A stretch of 64,000 nucleotides of DNA. It comes from Armatimonadota bacterium. Lineage in GTDB: Bacteria; Sysuimicrobiota; Sysuimicrobiia; Sysuimicrobiales; Sysuimicrobiaceae. The stretch lies in assembly GCA_025059775.1 (NCBI GenBank), contig JANXCW010000007.1:62001-126000 (forward strand), read 5' to 3'. Position 1 is the first letter of the stretch. The number at the start of each line of letters is the position of its first letter. Positions 40,317 to 49,873 of the stretch are shown piece after piece. The notes beneath the pieces are model-generated. The model searched no databases and had not been told where the DNA came from. It worked only from the letters and a program-made list of their open reading frames with translations. The translations under genes were made by a program, and so were the position numbers.

Positions 40317-42283
40317 GTCACCCGGGCTCCTGGTGGAACGTCCCGGTCAAGGGTCACCAACGCAAGCTGCCCTTTCCACTCCGCGGCGAGCAACATTCCC
40401 TGCGAGTCCACGCCCCGCACCCGGCGCGGCTCCAGGTTCGCCACCACCACGATGGTCTTCCCCACCAGGTCCTCGGGCGTGTAGTGCGGCAGCAGCCCCG
40501 TAACGATGGTGCGGACTTCCCCCCCCAGGTCCACCTTGGCCCGGATCAGCTTGTCCGTGCCGGGTACCCGCTCAGCCTCCAACACTTTGGCCACCCGCAG
40601 GTCCAGCTTCCGGAACTCCTCGATGGAAACCACCTCCGCCATCCTCGGTTCCTCCGAGGGGGCAGGAGTCTGGAGACGGACCTCGATGCGGGGAAAGACG
40701 GGAGGGCCTAGCCGTACCCGGGTGCCGGGCCGCAGCCACCACCAATTCCGGGCATCCTCCAGGCGCAACCCGGTTCCCCGATACGGCTCTCCCCGCGCCC
40801 GGATCTCCCGGGCCCGCTGCTCGAACTCGGGATACCCCAGCTGCGACCACACCTTCAGGGTGGCGGAGGGCATGACGGGCTCCAGGAGTACGGTGGCCAC
40901 CCGCAGGGCCTCCAGGGCGTTCCGCAGAACCGCGGCCACCCGCTCTCTCCGGCCTGCCCGGTACAAGGTCCAGGGTGCCTCCTGGTCCAGGTACCGGTTG
41001 GCGGCGCCCAACAGCTGCCAGATCGCACCCAGGACCCGCGGGAAATCGTATCGACGTACGTGCGCGAGGACGGTATCCACCAGGCCCTGCGCGGTCTGCC
41101 GCAGGACCGCGTCCGTTCCCTCCTCCGGCCCGGCTTCCGGCACCGCCCCCTCGCAGTAGCGTTCCACGAGAGGCAGGGTACGGTTGAGGAGGTTCCCGTA
41201 GTCGTTCGCGAGATCCGCGTTGAACCGGTGCACCAGCTGCGCGCGGCTGAAGTCCCCGTCCTCCCCGAAGGGGATCTCCCGGAGGAGGAAGTAGCGCAGC
41301 GCATCCACGCACACGTCCACCTCTGCCCCGCTCTGGGCCGCCAGATCGCGGGCCACCGCCAGGGGGTCGATGACGTTGCCTAAGGTCTTGCTGATCTTTT
41401 GCCCCTCCACGGTGAGGAACCCATGCACCAGAACCTGCCGCGGCGGTTCCACGCCTGCACTGAGCAGCATGGCGGGCCACAGGAGGGAGTGGAACCGGTT
41501 GATGTCCTTGCCGATGAGGTGGTGGGCGGGCCACCACATCCGAAAGTGCTCTTCGTCCCGGGCGAACCCGATGGCGCTCAGGTAGTTCGTGAGGGCATCG
41601 AACCACACGTAGATCACATGACCGGGATCATCCGGCACGGGAATCCCCCACCGCAGCTTCTCCACGGGCCGGGAGACGGAGATGTCCTCCAAGCTTTCGA
41701 TGAGGTTCTGCACCTCCGCGGCCCGGGAAGGAGGGAGGACGAAGTCCGGCCGCTCCACAAACAGGCGGCGCAGCTCCGCCCGGTAACGGGAGAGCCGGAA
41801 GAAGTAGTTCTCCTCCTCGATCACCTGTGGCTCGATGAGGTGCCGGGGACAACGGCCATCTTCCAGCTCGCTCAGGGTCACGAAGGCCTCGCACTGCACA
41901 CAGTACAGGGCCCGGTAGTGCTTCCTGTAGAGATCTCCCCGGGCGGCCACCCGGCGCCAGAGCTCGTGGACCGCGGGCCAGTGGCGCGCGCGGTCCGTGG
42001 TGCGGATGAAGTCGTCGTTGGAGAGGTTGAGGGCCGCACAGAGGGCCCGGAACTGGGCCGCGTTCTCATCCACGAACTCCTGCACGGCCCTCCCCGCCTC
42101 CGCGGCCGCGGTGGCGATCTTCTGGCCGTGCTCGTCCGTTCCCGTCAGGAAGTAGACCTCCTCGCCCATGAGCCGATGGTAGCGGGCGAGCACATCCGCC
42201 AGGATCTTCTCGTACGCGTGTCCGATGTGCGGGCTCGCGTTGACATAGTCAATGGCGGTGGTGATGTAGAACCGTTCCGGCAT
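40313..42283 (-). CDS. metG: Methionyl-tRNA synthetase
   Basis: 656 residues. HIGH-equivalent HIGH in ASPHIGHAYEK (about residue 20), an insertion with a single zinc-knuckle-like pair (CVQC...CPRHL), KMSKS-equivalent KISKTLG near residue 298, and a C-terminal tRNA-binding (EMAP-like) domain from about residue 545 (EEFRKLDLRVAKVLEAERVP). ATG 42283 follows GAGGAGGTGA. Transcription is controlled by a T-box leader with an ATG specifier upstream. Charges tRNA-Met and initiator tRNA. Confidence 0.97.
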   Translation of the reverse strand: MPERFYITTAIDYVNASPHIGHAYEKILADVLARYHRLMGEEVYFLTGTDEHGQKIATAAAEAGRAVQEFVDENAAQFRALCAALNLSNDDFIRTTDRARHWPAVHELWRRVAARGDLYRKHYRALYCVQCEAFVTLSELEDGRCPRHLIEPQVIEEENYFFRLSRYRAELRRLFVERPDFVLPPSRAAEVQNLIESLEDISVSRPVEKLRWGIPVPDDPGHVIYVWFDALTNYLSAIGFARDEEHFRMWWPAHHLIGKDINRFHSLLWPAMLLSAGVEPPRQVLVHGFLTVEGQKISKTLGNVIDPLAVARDLAAQSGAEVDVCVDALRYFLLREIPFGEDGDFSRAQLVHRFNADLANDYGNLLNRTLPLVERYCEGAVPEAGPEEGTDAVLRQTAQGLVDTVLAHVRRYDFPRVLGAIWQLLGAANRYLDQEAPWTLYRAGRRERVAAVLRNALEALRVATVLLEPVMPSATLKVWSQLGYPEFEQRAREIRARGEPYRGTGLRLEDARNWWWLRPGTRVRLGPPVFPRIEVRLQTPAPSEEPRMAEVVSIEEFRKLDLRVAKVLEAERVPGTDKLIRAKVDLGGEVRTIVTGLLPHYTPEDLVGKTIVVVANLEPRRVRGVDSQGMLLAAEWKGQLALVTLDRDVPPGARVT

Positions 42284-42299
42284 GCTCCCGTCACCTCCT

Positions 42300-42570
42300 C
42301 AAAAAGCAAGCCCCTCCGCCCGTGCGGACGGAAGGGCCCTTCCGCGGTACCACCCCACTTCCGCCGGTCGAAGCACACTACCGGCGGCGCTTTCCCGGCG
42401 CTCACGGGCCGGCCCGGCGTGGACTACTGGCGACAACCGCCGCGTTCGCCCCGCGGCTCCGGAGCCATGTTCCACGCGGCCCGGGCACCGGCTCGCACCA
42501 CCTCCGGCTCGCTCAGACCCTCCGGCCGCGCCTACTCCCGCTCCCTCCTCGCCCCCTCGTGGCGCCCAGC
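42300..42570 (-). promoter_or_regulatory. T-box leader riboswitch (Met) of metG
   Basis: Minus-strand leader. The T-box sequence GGGGTGGTACCGCGG is at 42342-42356. A GC-rich hairpin (GCCCTTCCGTCCG with its complement, 42310-42337) and the T-run at 42301-42305 form the terminator. The specifier in Stem I is ATG (complement of 42466-42468) within GTGGAAC-ATG-GCTCC, matching methionine. Uncharged tRNA-Met should promote antitermination. The 5-prime boundary is approximate. Confidence 0.95.
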
Positions 42571-42688
42571 ATAGGCACCCGCGGCTTCCCTGTCAAGCCG
42601 CACCGTTCCCCGGGCCCTGGGGGTTGTGTTCGGGGAAATTCTGCGGAACGCTAGTAGAGGGCACGGAAGACGCATGGGGAGGTGGATC

Positions 42689-43102
42689 ATGGCCGATATC
42701 GTCCAGCGGGTGGAGTACCAGTACGTGGTGATCCCCGACCGGCCCGGGGAGGGGGTGAGGATACTGGGAGCTCTGCAGCAGGCAGGGGTCAACCTGCGGG
42801 CGGTTCTCGGCTTCCCCCTGGGGAACGGGAATTCCCAGCTCGACCTGGTGGCGGAGGATCCCGAGGCCCTCCGCCGGGCCGCGGCGGCCGCGGGGCTGCA
42901 GCTGAGCGCCCCGAAACAGGCTTTCCTCATCCAGGGGGACGACCGGGTAGGGGCTGCCGCGGAACACCTGCGGAAGCTGGCGGAGGCCGGAGTGAACGTG
43001 ACCGCCACGGCCGCGGTCTCCGGAGGCCAGGGCCGCTACGGTATGATCCTCTGGGTGAAGCCAGAGGACTACGACCGGGCGGCGCGGGCGCTAGGAGCTT
43101 AG
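42689..43102 (+). CDS. ACT-domain-like small protein
   Basis: 137 residues from ATG 42689 after GGGGAGGTGGATC. Two ACT-like repeats can be traced: YVVIPDRPGEGVRILGALQQAGVNLRAV (strand, helix with G-x-N-L) and QAFLIQGDDRVGAAAEHLRKLAEAGVNVTATA. ACT domains bind small ligands, typically amino acids, to regulate enzymes. No catalytic domain is attached. It abuts korB tail to tail with no spacer between the two stop codons. Confidence 0.72.
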   Translation: MADIVQRVEYQYVVIPDRPGEGVRILGALQQAGVNLRAVLGFPLGNGNSQLDLVAEDPEALRRAAAAAGLQLSAPKQAFLIQGDDRVGAAAEHLRKLAEAGVNVTATAAVSGGQGRYGMILWVKPEDYDRAARALGA

Positions 43103-43963
43103 CTACCGGAAGGTCGCCAGGATCGGCTCCACATCCACGTCCCGGAGTTCCTCCTCCCAGACGGGGAGGCGGCGGGCCTCCGTGCGCGGCCGCGGGTTCC
43201 GGTAGATGACGCCCAGCGGGAGCTTGCCACGGCGGGCGAAGTCCCGCACGAGCCGCCAGGCTGCGTCCTTATCGGAAGGGTCGTGGTCTTCGGGAACGTA
43301 CTCCACGTGCTCCCGGAACCACTCGTAGGTGTTGAACTTGTTGTACGTAACGCAGGGGGAGAAGTCGTTGATGAAGGCGAACCCTGGATGCTGAAAGGCC
43401 TCCACGATCATCCGAGCCGTGTGTTTCACGTCCCCGCTGAAGGACTGCGCCACGAAGGTGGCCTCGCTGGCCAGGGCCAGGAGCACGGGATCTACCATGG
43501 GCGGGTGCTCCTCGCTCCACACCTCCACGGTCTGGCCCAGCCCCGCGGTAGGGGAGTCCTGGCCTTTGGTGAGACCGTACACCCCGTTGTTCATCACCAG
43601 AAGCACCATGTCCGGATCCCGGCGACAGGTGTGCACGAAGTTCTCCACGCCGATGGCGAAGGTATCCCCGTCCCCCGCAAGGCAGATCACCTTGAGGTCC
43701 GGGTTCGCCATCTTCATGCCGAGCGCGTAGGCGAGGGGCCCTCCGTGGGTTCCGTGGAAGGCATTGCCGTTGAGGTAGTTGCGGATGTTTCCGCTGCAGC
43801 CGATCCCGCCCACGAGCACCAATTCGTGCGGCATGATCTCCAGCTCCACCAGGGCCTGCTTGAGGGCCGCCAGCACCCCGAAGTCCCCACATCCCGGGCA
43901 CCACTGAATGCGGTGCTTGGGAACCGCGTTCTCCTCCCAGAGCTTAATTCCCTTCGGCTTCAT
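43103..43963 (-). CDS. korB: 2-oxoacid:ferredoxin oxidoreductase, beta subunit
   Basis: 286 residues. WCPGCGDFG supplies cysteines typical of this subunit and GDGDTFAIG ... NNGVYGLTKGQDSPT is the TPP/Mg motif (GDG-...-NN). No separate 4Fe-4S ferredoxin domain is visible. It oxidatively decarboxylates a 2-oxoacid to the acyl-CoA with reduction of ferredoxin. The family includes 2-oxoglutarate, pyruvate and branched-chain oxoacid enzymes; the KorB assignment (2-oxoglutarate) is tentative. Its start overlaps korA by 20 bases. Confidence 0.87.
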   Translation of the reverse strand: MKPKGIKLWEENAVPKHRIQWCPGCGDFGVLAALKQALVELEIMPHELVLVGGIGCSGNIRNYLNGNAFHGTHGGPLAYALGMKMANPDLKVICLAGDGDTFAIGVENFVHTCRRDPDMVLLVMNNGVYGLTKGQDSPTAGLGQTVEVWSEEHPPMVDPVLLALASEATFVAQSFSGDVKHTARMIVEAFQHPGFAFINDFSPCVTYNKFNTYEWFREHVEYVPEDHDPSDKDAAWRLVRDFARRGKLPLGVIYRNPRPRTEARRLPVWEEELRDVDVEPILATFR

Positions 43964-45833
43964 CCCAGCCCACCTCCACCTTCACGGGCACCTCGCTCCC
44001 AATCCGCACCACCGCACCCTCCTGCTGGAGCGCCCTCTGCACCCCGTCCGCCACCTCCGTGGGATAGAGGGGGAGTCCGTTGTACTTCAGCACCCGCCGC
44101 GTCCGGATCAGGAGCTCCCGCTGCAACAGATCCGCGAACTGCCCGCTGTAGTTCTGCTCCACCACCACCACGGGCCCCGCGTCCGCGAACAGGGGTTCCA
44201 CCAGGTGCTTCGGCAGGGGATAGACGTAGGTGAAGTGTACCAGGGCGACGGTGATCCCACGCCGGAGCAGGATCTCCCGGGCCTCTTGGAGCACGGGCCG
44301 CGTGTGGCCCCACCCTACCATCACGGGATTTCCACGGATCTCTCCGAAGACGTAGGGAGGCTTTGCTTCCTCCCGCAGGTAGGTCTCCAGTTTCCGCATG
44401 CGCTTGTCCATCTGCGCCGCGCGCTTGCGCGGGTCAATGGTGACGAACCCGAACTCATCGTGCTCCACCCCCGAGGACTTGAAGACGGCCCCCGGAGTGC
44501 CAGGAAGGACCCGGGGTGAGATCCCGGAGGGCGTCACCGCATATCGCCGGTAGGGCCTCTCGCGCGCCTCCTGCTCCCGCAGCACCCCGTGCCGCCGGAT
44601 GGAGGGGCGCCGGGCGAACAGATCTTCCGGAACCGTCTTCCGGCCCTCCGAAAGGTTTAGATCCGTAAGGAAAAAGACCGGGCATTGGTATTTGTCCGCG
44701 AGTTCCGTAGCCTCCAGCATGAGGGTATAGCACTCCTCCACCGTGGAGGGGGCGAGCACGATGCGCGGGATGTCCCCATGGGTACCCCCGATCACCAGGT
44801 TGAGATCTCCCTGCTCGGGCCGGGTGGGCATGCCCGTGGATGGTCCTGCCCGCTGTGCGTCCACGATGATCACGGGCGTCTCCGTGGCACCGATCACCCC
44901 GAATTCCTCCACCTTCAGGGAGATGCCGGGCCCGGAGCTCCCCACCATGGCACGTACCCCCGCCAGGGAGGCGCCAATGGCCGCGCGGATGGATTCTCGC
45001 TCGTTCTGGCCCTGCAAGGTACGGCCCCCATAGCGGGGCAGCCACCGCTCCATGAACTCCAGGATGCCGCTCGCGGGTGTGATGGGGTACCCCGCGTAGA
45101 ACCGCACGCCTCCCTGGATGGCGCCGATCCCCAGGCAGTCGTTGCCGGAGATGTACACCGCCCGGTGTCTGCGGGGTCTTGGCTCCAGCCGGACATCCAG
45201 GGTGTAGTTCCGATCCGCCAGCACCCGCTCCACCGCCTCCCCACCACGTTGGGCGGCCCGCAGGTTGAGCTCTACCACCTCCCGTCCCTTTCGTCCGAAC
45301 CGCTCCTCGATGAGCTGCCGCAGATAGGCAAAATCCCCATCGAAGCCCAGCAGGCGGAACAGGGCACCCGTCATGACGATGTTCTTTACGATCTCCCGCT
45401 TCAGCTCCGTCAGGGCGATCTTGCGGGCAGGGACAGGAAAGATCCTCACCCCGCGCGCCTGAAGGGATTCCGTGGGGATCTCTCCCGTGGAGGAATCGTA
45501 CAGGAGGATCCCTCCGTCCCGCAGGTGCGCGCCGTGCCGCAATACCGTGTCCCGGTTCGGCTGCTCAGGCGCGTCCGGGTTGCTGTCGTAGTCCAGGGCT
45601 ACCAAGATGTCGTAGACCGGATCTCCGTACGAGAGAGGAGGCTCCTCCGCAACCAGCATGGGGTCGTACTGGTGGGCCCCGTAGATGGTGGAGGCGTACC
45701 CCCGCTCCATGGCCACCGCAAACAGCCCCGCGCGGGTGAAGATACGGCCGAGGATCTCCGTAACCGTGGACACGCCGTCCCGCAGCTGAACCCCACCCAC
45801 CAGGATCTTCACCCGGTTCATCTGCCCGCTCAT
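43944..45833 (-). CDS. korA: 2-oxoacid:ferredoxin oxidoreductase, alpha subunit fused to gamma domain
   Basis: 629 residues from ATG 45833 (GAGGGATC before it). The N-terminal part to about residue 190 is the gamma domain (GGVQLRDGVSTVTEILGR, YDILVALD), and the rest is the alpha domain with GNDCLGIGAIQGGVRFYAGYPITPAS, NERESIRAAIGASLAG and FFLTDLNLSEG. The gamma-alpha fusion is the usual KorA architecture of many bacteria and archaea. No delta (ferredoxin) gene is adjacent, so an external ferredoxin is expected. With korB it may serve the TCA cycle or a reductive pathway. Confidence 0.9.
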   Translation of the reverse strand: MSGQMNRVKILVGGVQLRDGVSTVTEILGRIFTRAGLFAVAMERGYASTIYGAHQYDPMLVAEEPPLSYGDPVYDILVALDYDSNPDAPEQPNRDTVLRHGAHLRDGGILLYDSSTGEIPTESLQARGVRIFPVPARKIALTELKREIVKNIVMTGALFRLLGFDGDFAYLRQLIEERFGRKGREVVELNLRAAQRGGEAVERVLADRNYTLDVRLEPRPRRHRAVYISGNDCLGIGAIQGGVRFYAGYPITPASGILEFMERWLPRYGGRTLQGQNERESIRAAIGASLAGVRAMVGSSGPGISLKVEEFGVIGATETPVIIVDAQRAGPSTGMPTRPEQGDLNLVIGGTHGDIPRIVLAPSTVEECYTLMLEATELADKYQCPVFFLTDLNLSEGRKTVPEDLFARRPSIRRHGVLREQEARERPYRRYAVTPSGISPRVLPGTPGAVFKSSGVEHDEFGFVTIDPRKRAAQMDKRMRKLETYLREEAKPPYVFGEIRGNPVMVGWGHTRPVLQEAREILLRRGITVALVHFTYVYPLPKHLVEPLFADAGPVVVVEQNYSGQFADLLQRELLIRTRRVLKYNGLPLYPTEVADGVQRALQQEGAVVRIGSEVPVKVEVGWDEAEGN

Positions 45834-46091
45834 GATCCCTCCACACCCTTCCTCTGCTTCCGCGGCGAGTACCGCACGTTTCCTGCACCCCGCGCCAGAC
45901 TCAGCGTAGCACGGGGGCCGCGGTCTCGAAAAATCAAACACCGCTATCCTACAGATCGAATGGGTCTATCCGGAGGGCGTTCCACCCAGGAATCCGCGTG
46001 GGTTCCCACAGCCCGGATCGTTCCCTGGATGACCGGGGCAATGGCCTCCAGATGGCTGGGTGGGCGCCAGGAGGACGGTGGGCCCTGGGCC

Positions 46092-46442
46092 TCAGGCCCT
46101 CACCTCCCGGTACGCGGCGTCCGTCTTCGCGGCCATGATGAAGTCGTTGCGGTGCAGCCCCCGGATCTTATGGGTCCACCAGCTGACGGTGACCTTCCCC
46201 CACTCCACCAGGAGGGCAGGGTGATGACCTTGCTCCTCCGCGAGCTCCCCCACGCGGTTCGCGAACGCCAAGGCCTCCTGGAAGTTCCGGAACCGGAAGG
46301 TTCGCTCCAGCCGCTTCACTCCTCCCTGCTCCACCACCTGCCAGTCGGGGACCTGGGGCTGGAGCTGTGCGATCTCCTCGTCCGTGAGGGGAGGCTCATC
46401 TCCCCGGCAGGCAGTGCACTTCAGCTCCGCGAGTGCACTCAT
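46092..46442 (-). CDS. Pterin-4a-carbinolamine dehydratase
   Basis: 116 residues matching the PCD/DCoH family: [42 protein letters not shown] contains the H-H-P-x8-V-x4-T-H core. It dehydrates 4a-hydroxytetrahydrobiopterin, or acts as a small dehydratase in other pterin/molybdopterin contexts. ATG 46442 gives better spacing to CGAGGGGG than ATG 46448. No aromatic hydroxylase lies nearby, so the pterin partner is unknown. The N-terminus with C-x2-C is unusual. Confidence 0.9.
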   Translation of the reverse strand: MSALAELKCTACRGDEPPLTDEEIAQLQPQVPDWQVVEQGGVKRLERTFRFRNFQEALAFANRVGELAEEQGHHPALLVEWGKVTVSWWTHKIRGLHRNDFIMAAKTDAAYREVRA

Positions 46443-46497
46443 TCCCATCCCCCCTCGCGAGATCGGCTCACGCCTCCATTGTACTTTAGGGAAACCA

Positions 46498-46582
46498 TGG
46501 TGCCCGGAGGGGGATTCGAACCCCCACGGGTTTCCCCACACGCCCCTCAAACGTGCGCGTCTGCCAGTTCCGCCATCCGGGC
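46498..46582 (-). tRNA. tRNA-Leu (anticodon GAG)
   Basis: 85 nt on the minus strand including encoded CCA. Acceptor GCCCGGA/TCCGGGC with discriminator A, D-arm TGGCGGAACTGGCAGACGC, anticodon loop TTGAGGG (GAG reads CTC) on stem CACGT/GCGTG, a long variable arm (TGGGGAAACCCG) as in class II tRNAs, and T-arm GGGGGTTCGAATCCCCC. Confidence 0.95.
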
Positions 46583-46626
46583 ACGCGGACCCGATGAAGG
46601 AGAACCGCACCGTTTCCCATTATAGC

Positions 46627-46845
46627 CTACCGGACGAAGGCAAGGTAGACGGAGCTCAGGGCGAACAGGACGGAGACGATGGCCGTGGTGCGGGTGAAGA
46701 AGGTCTCCCGCGGCCTGGGGCCGTGGAACAGGCGGGCGGATCCCCCGATGGCCCCCAGGCCCTCGCCCTTCGGTCCCTGCAGGAGCACGAGCCCCACGGC
46801 TAGGGCCGCCAGGAGGAAGTGCAGGATCAGGATCACGGTGTGCAT
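46627..46845 (-). CDS. secG: Preprotein translocase subunit SecG
   Basis: 72 residues with two membrane spans (VILILHFLLAALAVGLVLLQ and TAIVSVLFALSSVYLAFV) joined by the conserved GPKGEGLGAIGGSARLF loop, as in SecG. It assists SecYE-driven export. It follows tpiA in the same orientation, an order found in many bacteria (gap-pgk-tpi-secG). Confidence 0.93.
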   Translation of the reverse strand: MHTVILILHFLLAALAVGLVLLQGPKGEGLGAIGGSARLFHGPRPRETFFTRTTAIVSVLFALSSVYLAFVR

Positions 46846-46887
46846 GCCCTTGGACCTCCGTCCGCCATCCTAACAGGTTTGCCCGCC

Positions 46888-47670
46888 CTAGAGAATCCCC
46901 TGCCCGGAGCGGGCGGAGGAGGCCATCCGCACGATCCCCACGAACTCCGTGGGATCCAGGCTCGCACCGCCCACGAGGGCTCCGTCGATCTCCGGCTGAT
47001 CCAGGAATTCCGCGGCGTTGCTCGCCCGCACGCTGCCCCCGTACTGGATCCGGGTCCGCCAGGCGGCTTCCCCGAAACGGCGCTCAAGATATCCACGGAT
47101 CAGCCCGATGACCCGGTTCGCCTCCTCTCCGGTAGCCGCATGCCCGGTGCCGATGGCCCAGACGGGCTCGTAGGCCAGCACCAGCCTCCCCACCTCCTCC
47201 GGGGAGAGGTCCGCCACGGCCTCCGTGACCTGCTCCAGCACCCGGGACTCCGTCTGGCCTGCCTGCCGCTCCTCCAGGGTCTCCCCCACGCACACGATGG
47301 GTATAAGGCCGACATCGAAGGCCGCCCGTACCTTCCGCCGCACCCGTTCGTCCGTCTCCCCAAACCACCGTCGTCTCTCGGAGTGCCCCACGATCACATA
47401 GGTACACCCGAGCTCCACGAGCATGAGGGGAGAGATCTCGCCCGTGAAGGCACCCTGCCGCTCCCAGTGCATGTTCTGGGCCCCCAGCCGCACGGAGGTC
47501 CCCGCGAGCAGGCGCCTCACGGTCTCCAGGGCGGTGAACGGCGGGCAGAGGACTACCTCCACCCCTTCCACCACCGCCAGGGCCGGGAGCGCGGCCTGCA
47601 GGAACTCGGCCGCCTCCCCCCGTGTCTTGTACATCTTCCAGTTGGCGGCCACCAATGGTGTGCGGCTCAT
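46888..47670 (-). CDS. tpiA: Triosephosphate isomerase
   Basis: 260 residues of the (beta/alpha)8 enzyme. N-terminal ANWKMYKT supplies the active-site Asn/Lys, the electrophilic His lies in IVGHSERR, and the catalytic Glu in LAYEPVWAIGTG. IQYGGSVRASNAAE is the phosphate-binding segment. ATG 47670 overlaps the pgk stop (ATGA); the upstream frame is a shadow of pgk. Interconverts dihydroxyacetone phosphate and glyceraldehyde-3-phosphate. Confidence 0.97.
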   Translation of the reverse strand: MSRTPLVAANWKMYKTRGEAAEFLQAALPALAVVEGVEVVLCPPFTALETVRRLLAGTSVRLGAQNMHWERQGAFTGEISPLMLVELGCTYVIVGHSERRRWFGETDERVRRKVRAAFDVGLIPIVCVGETLEERQAGQTESRVLEQVTEAVADLSPEEVGRLVLAYEPVWAIGTGHAATGEEANRVIGLIRGYLERRFGEAAWRTRIQYGGSVRASNAAEFLDQPEIDGALVGGASLDPTEFVGIVRMASSARSGQGIL

Positions 47671-48851
47671 GGATCTAGGAGGACGGCGACGCCCGGGAGC
47701 TCTCTCCCTTCCAGGAATTCCAGGGAGGCCCCGCCGCCCGTGCTCACGTGGTCCACCCGGTCCGCGAGTCCGAAGCGTTCCAGGGCAGCCGCGGTATCGC
47801 CACCGCCTACGACGGTGGTCCCCGGGCATGCGGCCACCGCCTCCGCCACCGCCCGGGTGCCCGCGGCGAAGGGGGGAATCTCGAACACCCCCATGGGTCC
47901 GTTCCACACCACGGTACGGCTCTGCCGGATCACCTCCGCATACCTTTCGGCTGTGCTCGGTCCGATGTCCACCCCGATCCACCCTTCGGGAATTCCCCGC
48001 GCAGGGACCACCTCTGTCCGCGCGTCCTCCGAAAGCCGGTCTGCCACCACCACATCCGTGGGAAGCAGGAACTCCACAGAGGTACGGCGCACCTCCTCCA
48101 GCACCTTCCGGGCGAGGTCCAGCTTCTCCTCCTCCACAAAGGAGGCCCCTGTGGCGTATCCCTGGGCCCGCAGGAAGGTGTAGGCCATGGCTCCCCCGAT
48201 GAGGAGGGCGTCCGCCCGGGCAAGCAGGTTCCGGACGACCCCGATCTTGTCCGAGACCTTCTTCCCGCCCAGAACGGCCACGAACGGATGCTCCGGACGC
48301 TCCAGGACCTGACCGAGGTACCGGAGTTCCTTCTCCAGCAGGAACCCGGCTACGGCCGGGAGGTAGCGGGCCACGCCCACCGTGGAGGCGTGGGAACGGT
48401 GTGCGGTGCCGAAGGCGTCGAGTACGAATACCTCCGCAAGGCGCGCGAGGGAACGGGCGAATTCCGGATCGTTTGCTTCCTCTCCGGGGTGGAACCGAAG
48501 GTTCTCCAGGAGAAGCACACTGCCTGGAGGCGCGTTCTGAACCGCCGCCTCCACCTCGGGGCCCACACAATCCTCCAGCACCCGCACCTCCCGGCCCAGC
48601 AGTTCCCTGAGGCGCTCCCCCACGGGCCGCATGCGCAAGGAGGGGACCACCCTTCCACCGGGGCGGCCCAGATGGGAGGCCAGGACGACGATGGCATCCT
48701 GGTCTAGGAGGTAGTGGAGGGTAGGGAGAACCTCCCGGATGCGGCGGTCGTCCGTGATCCGTCCTCCCTCGTCCAGGGGCACATTGAAGTCCACCCGCAC
48801 CAGCACCCGTTTGCCCCGAACCTCGATGTCCCGAACCGTCTTCTTCCGCAC
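47667..48851 (-). CDS. pgk: Phosphoglycerate kinase
   Basis: 394 residues. RVDFNVPLDEGG (substrate strand), LASHLGRPGG, LLENLRFHPGEEAND, VAVLGGKKVSDKI and GGGDTAAALE give the complete PGK pattern. GTG 48851 shares one base with the gap stop, so this start keeps gap-pgk tightly coupled; the earlier ATG at 48911 is inside gap. Transfers phosphate from 1,3-bisphosphoglycerate to ADP. Confidence 0.96.
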   Translation of the reverse strand: MRKKTVRDIEVRGKRVLVRVDFNVPLDEGGRITDDRRIREVLPTLHYLLDQDAIVVLASHLGRPGGRVVPSLRMRPVGERLRELLGREVRVLEDCVGPEVEAAVQNAPPGSVLLLENLRFHPGEEANDPEFARSLARLAEVFVLDAFGTAHRSHASTVGVARYLPAVAGFLLEKELRYLGQVLERPEHPFVAVLGGKKVSDKIGVVRNLLARADALLIGGAMAYTFLRAQGYATGASFVEEEKLDLARKVLEEVRRTSVEFLLPTDVVVADRLSEDARTEVVPARGIPEGWIGVDIGPSTAERYAEVIRQSRTVVWNGPMGVFEIPPFAAGTRAVAEAVAACPGTTVVGGGDTAAALERFGLADRVDHVSTGGGASLEFLEGRELPGVAVLLDP

Positions 48852-49861
48852 TAGATCCCCCGCTGGGCCATGAGCTTCGCCAGATCCGCGCACCGGCAGG
48901 CATACCCCCACTCGTTGTCGTACCAGGAGACCACCTTCGCGAGGTTTCCGCCCACCACCAGGGTGTCCGGGGCGCTGAAGATGGAGGACCGGGAGTCGCC
49001 CTTGAGGTCGCTGCTGACCAGCAGCTCTTCTGTATAGCCGAGGATCTCCGGCATGCGTTCCTCGCTCCAGCGCTTCATGACCGCGTTGATCTCCTCCCGG
49101 CTCACATCCCGCCGCAGCAGGACGGTGAAGTCGATGACGGAGACGGTGCTCGTGGGGACGCGGAAGGCCATCCCCGTAAACTTCCCCTGCAGTTCGGGAA
49201 TCACGAGCCCCACGGCACGGGCTGCGCCCGTCTCGCTGGGCACGATGTTCAGGGCCGCGGCCCGGGCGTCCCGCATCTCCCGGGCAGCCACGTCCAAAAG
49301 GCGCTGGGTGTTGGTGTAGGCGTGCACGGTGGTGAGAATCCCTTTCTCGATGCCGAACTCCTCATGCAGCACCCGGGCCACGGGCGCGAGCCCGTTCGTG
49401 GTACAGGAGGCATTGGAGACAATGCGATGCCGGGCAGGATCGTATCGGTCCTCGTTCACGCCGAGCACGATGGTGATGTCCTCGTTCTTGGCGGGTGCGG
49501 AGATGATCACCCGCTTGGCTCCCGCCTCCAGATGGGCGGCCGCCTTCTTCGCGTCCGTAAACAGCCCGGTGCTCTCCAGTACCAGCTCCACCCCCACCTC
49601 CCGCCAGGGGATAGCACCAGGTTCTCGTTCCCGGAACACCCGGATCTCCCGGCCATCGATCACCAGGTTCCCGTCGCGGACGGCGACGGTACCGGGGTAG
49701 ACCCCGTAGTTGGAATCGTATTTGAAGAGATAGGCATTCATCTCCGCGTCCACGAGGTCGTTGATGGCCACCACCTCCAGCACATCACCCGCCCGCTGGA
49801 GCATGGCTTTCAGGGCCTGGCGCCCGATCCGCCCGAACCCATTGATCCCCACACGAACCAT
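48851..49861 (-). CDS. gap: Glyceraldehyde-3-phosphate dehydrogenase
   Basis: 336 residues. The NAD-binding GINGFGRIGRQAL opens the protein, D33-equivalent acid ends the second strand (INDLVDAE), and the catalytic Cys is in SNASCTTNGLAPV (about residue 151). ATG 49861 follows GGGGGTGACC at good spacing. Heads the gap-pgk-tpiA glycolytic operon. Confidence 0.97.
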   Translation of the reverse strand: MVRVGINGFGRIGRQALKAMLQRAGDVLEVVAINDLVDAEMNAYLFKYDSNYGVYPGTVAVRDGNLVIDGREIRVFREREPGAIPWREVGVELVLESTGLFTDAKKAAAHLEAGAKRVIISAPAKNEDITIVLGVNEDRYDPARHRIVSNASCTTNGLAPVARVLHEEFGIEKGILTTVHAYTNTQRLLDVAAREMRDARAAALNIVPSETGAARAVGLVIPELQGKFTGMAFRVPTSTVSVIDFTVLLRRDVSREEINAVMKRWSEERMPEILGYTEELLVSSDLKGDSRSSIFSAPDTLVVGGNLAKVVSWYDNEWGYACRCADLAKLMAQRGI

Positions 49862-49873
49862 GGTGGTCACCCC

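Noticed and set aside
42300-42570. Protein-coding frames in the metG leader
   Set aside because: The T-box sequence, terminator and ATG specifier explain the region; the open frames lack ribosome sites and motifs.
44685-46625. Plus-strand frame of about 646 codons opposite korA
   Set aside because: It crosses a tRNA gene and the dehydratase gene and has no recognisable domain; korA on the other strand is clear.
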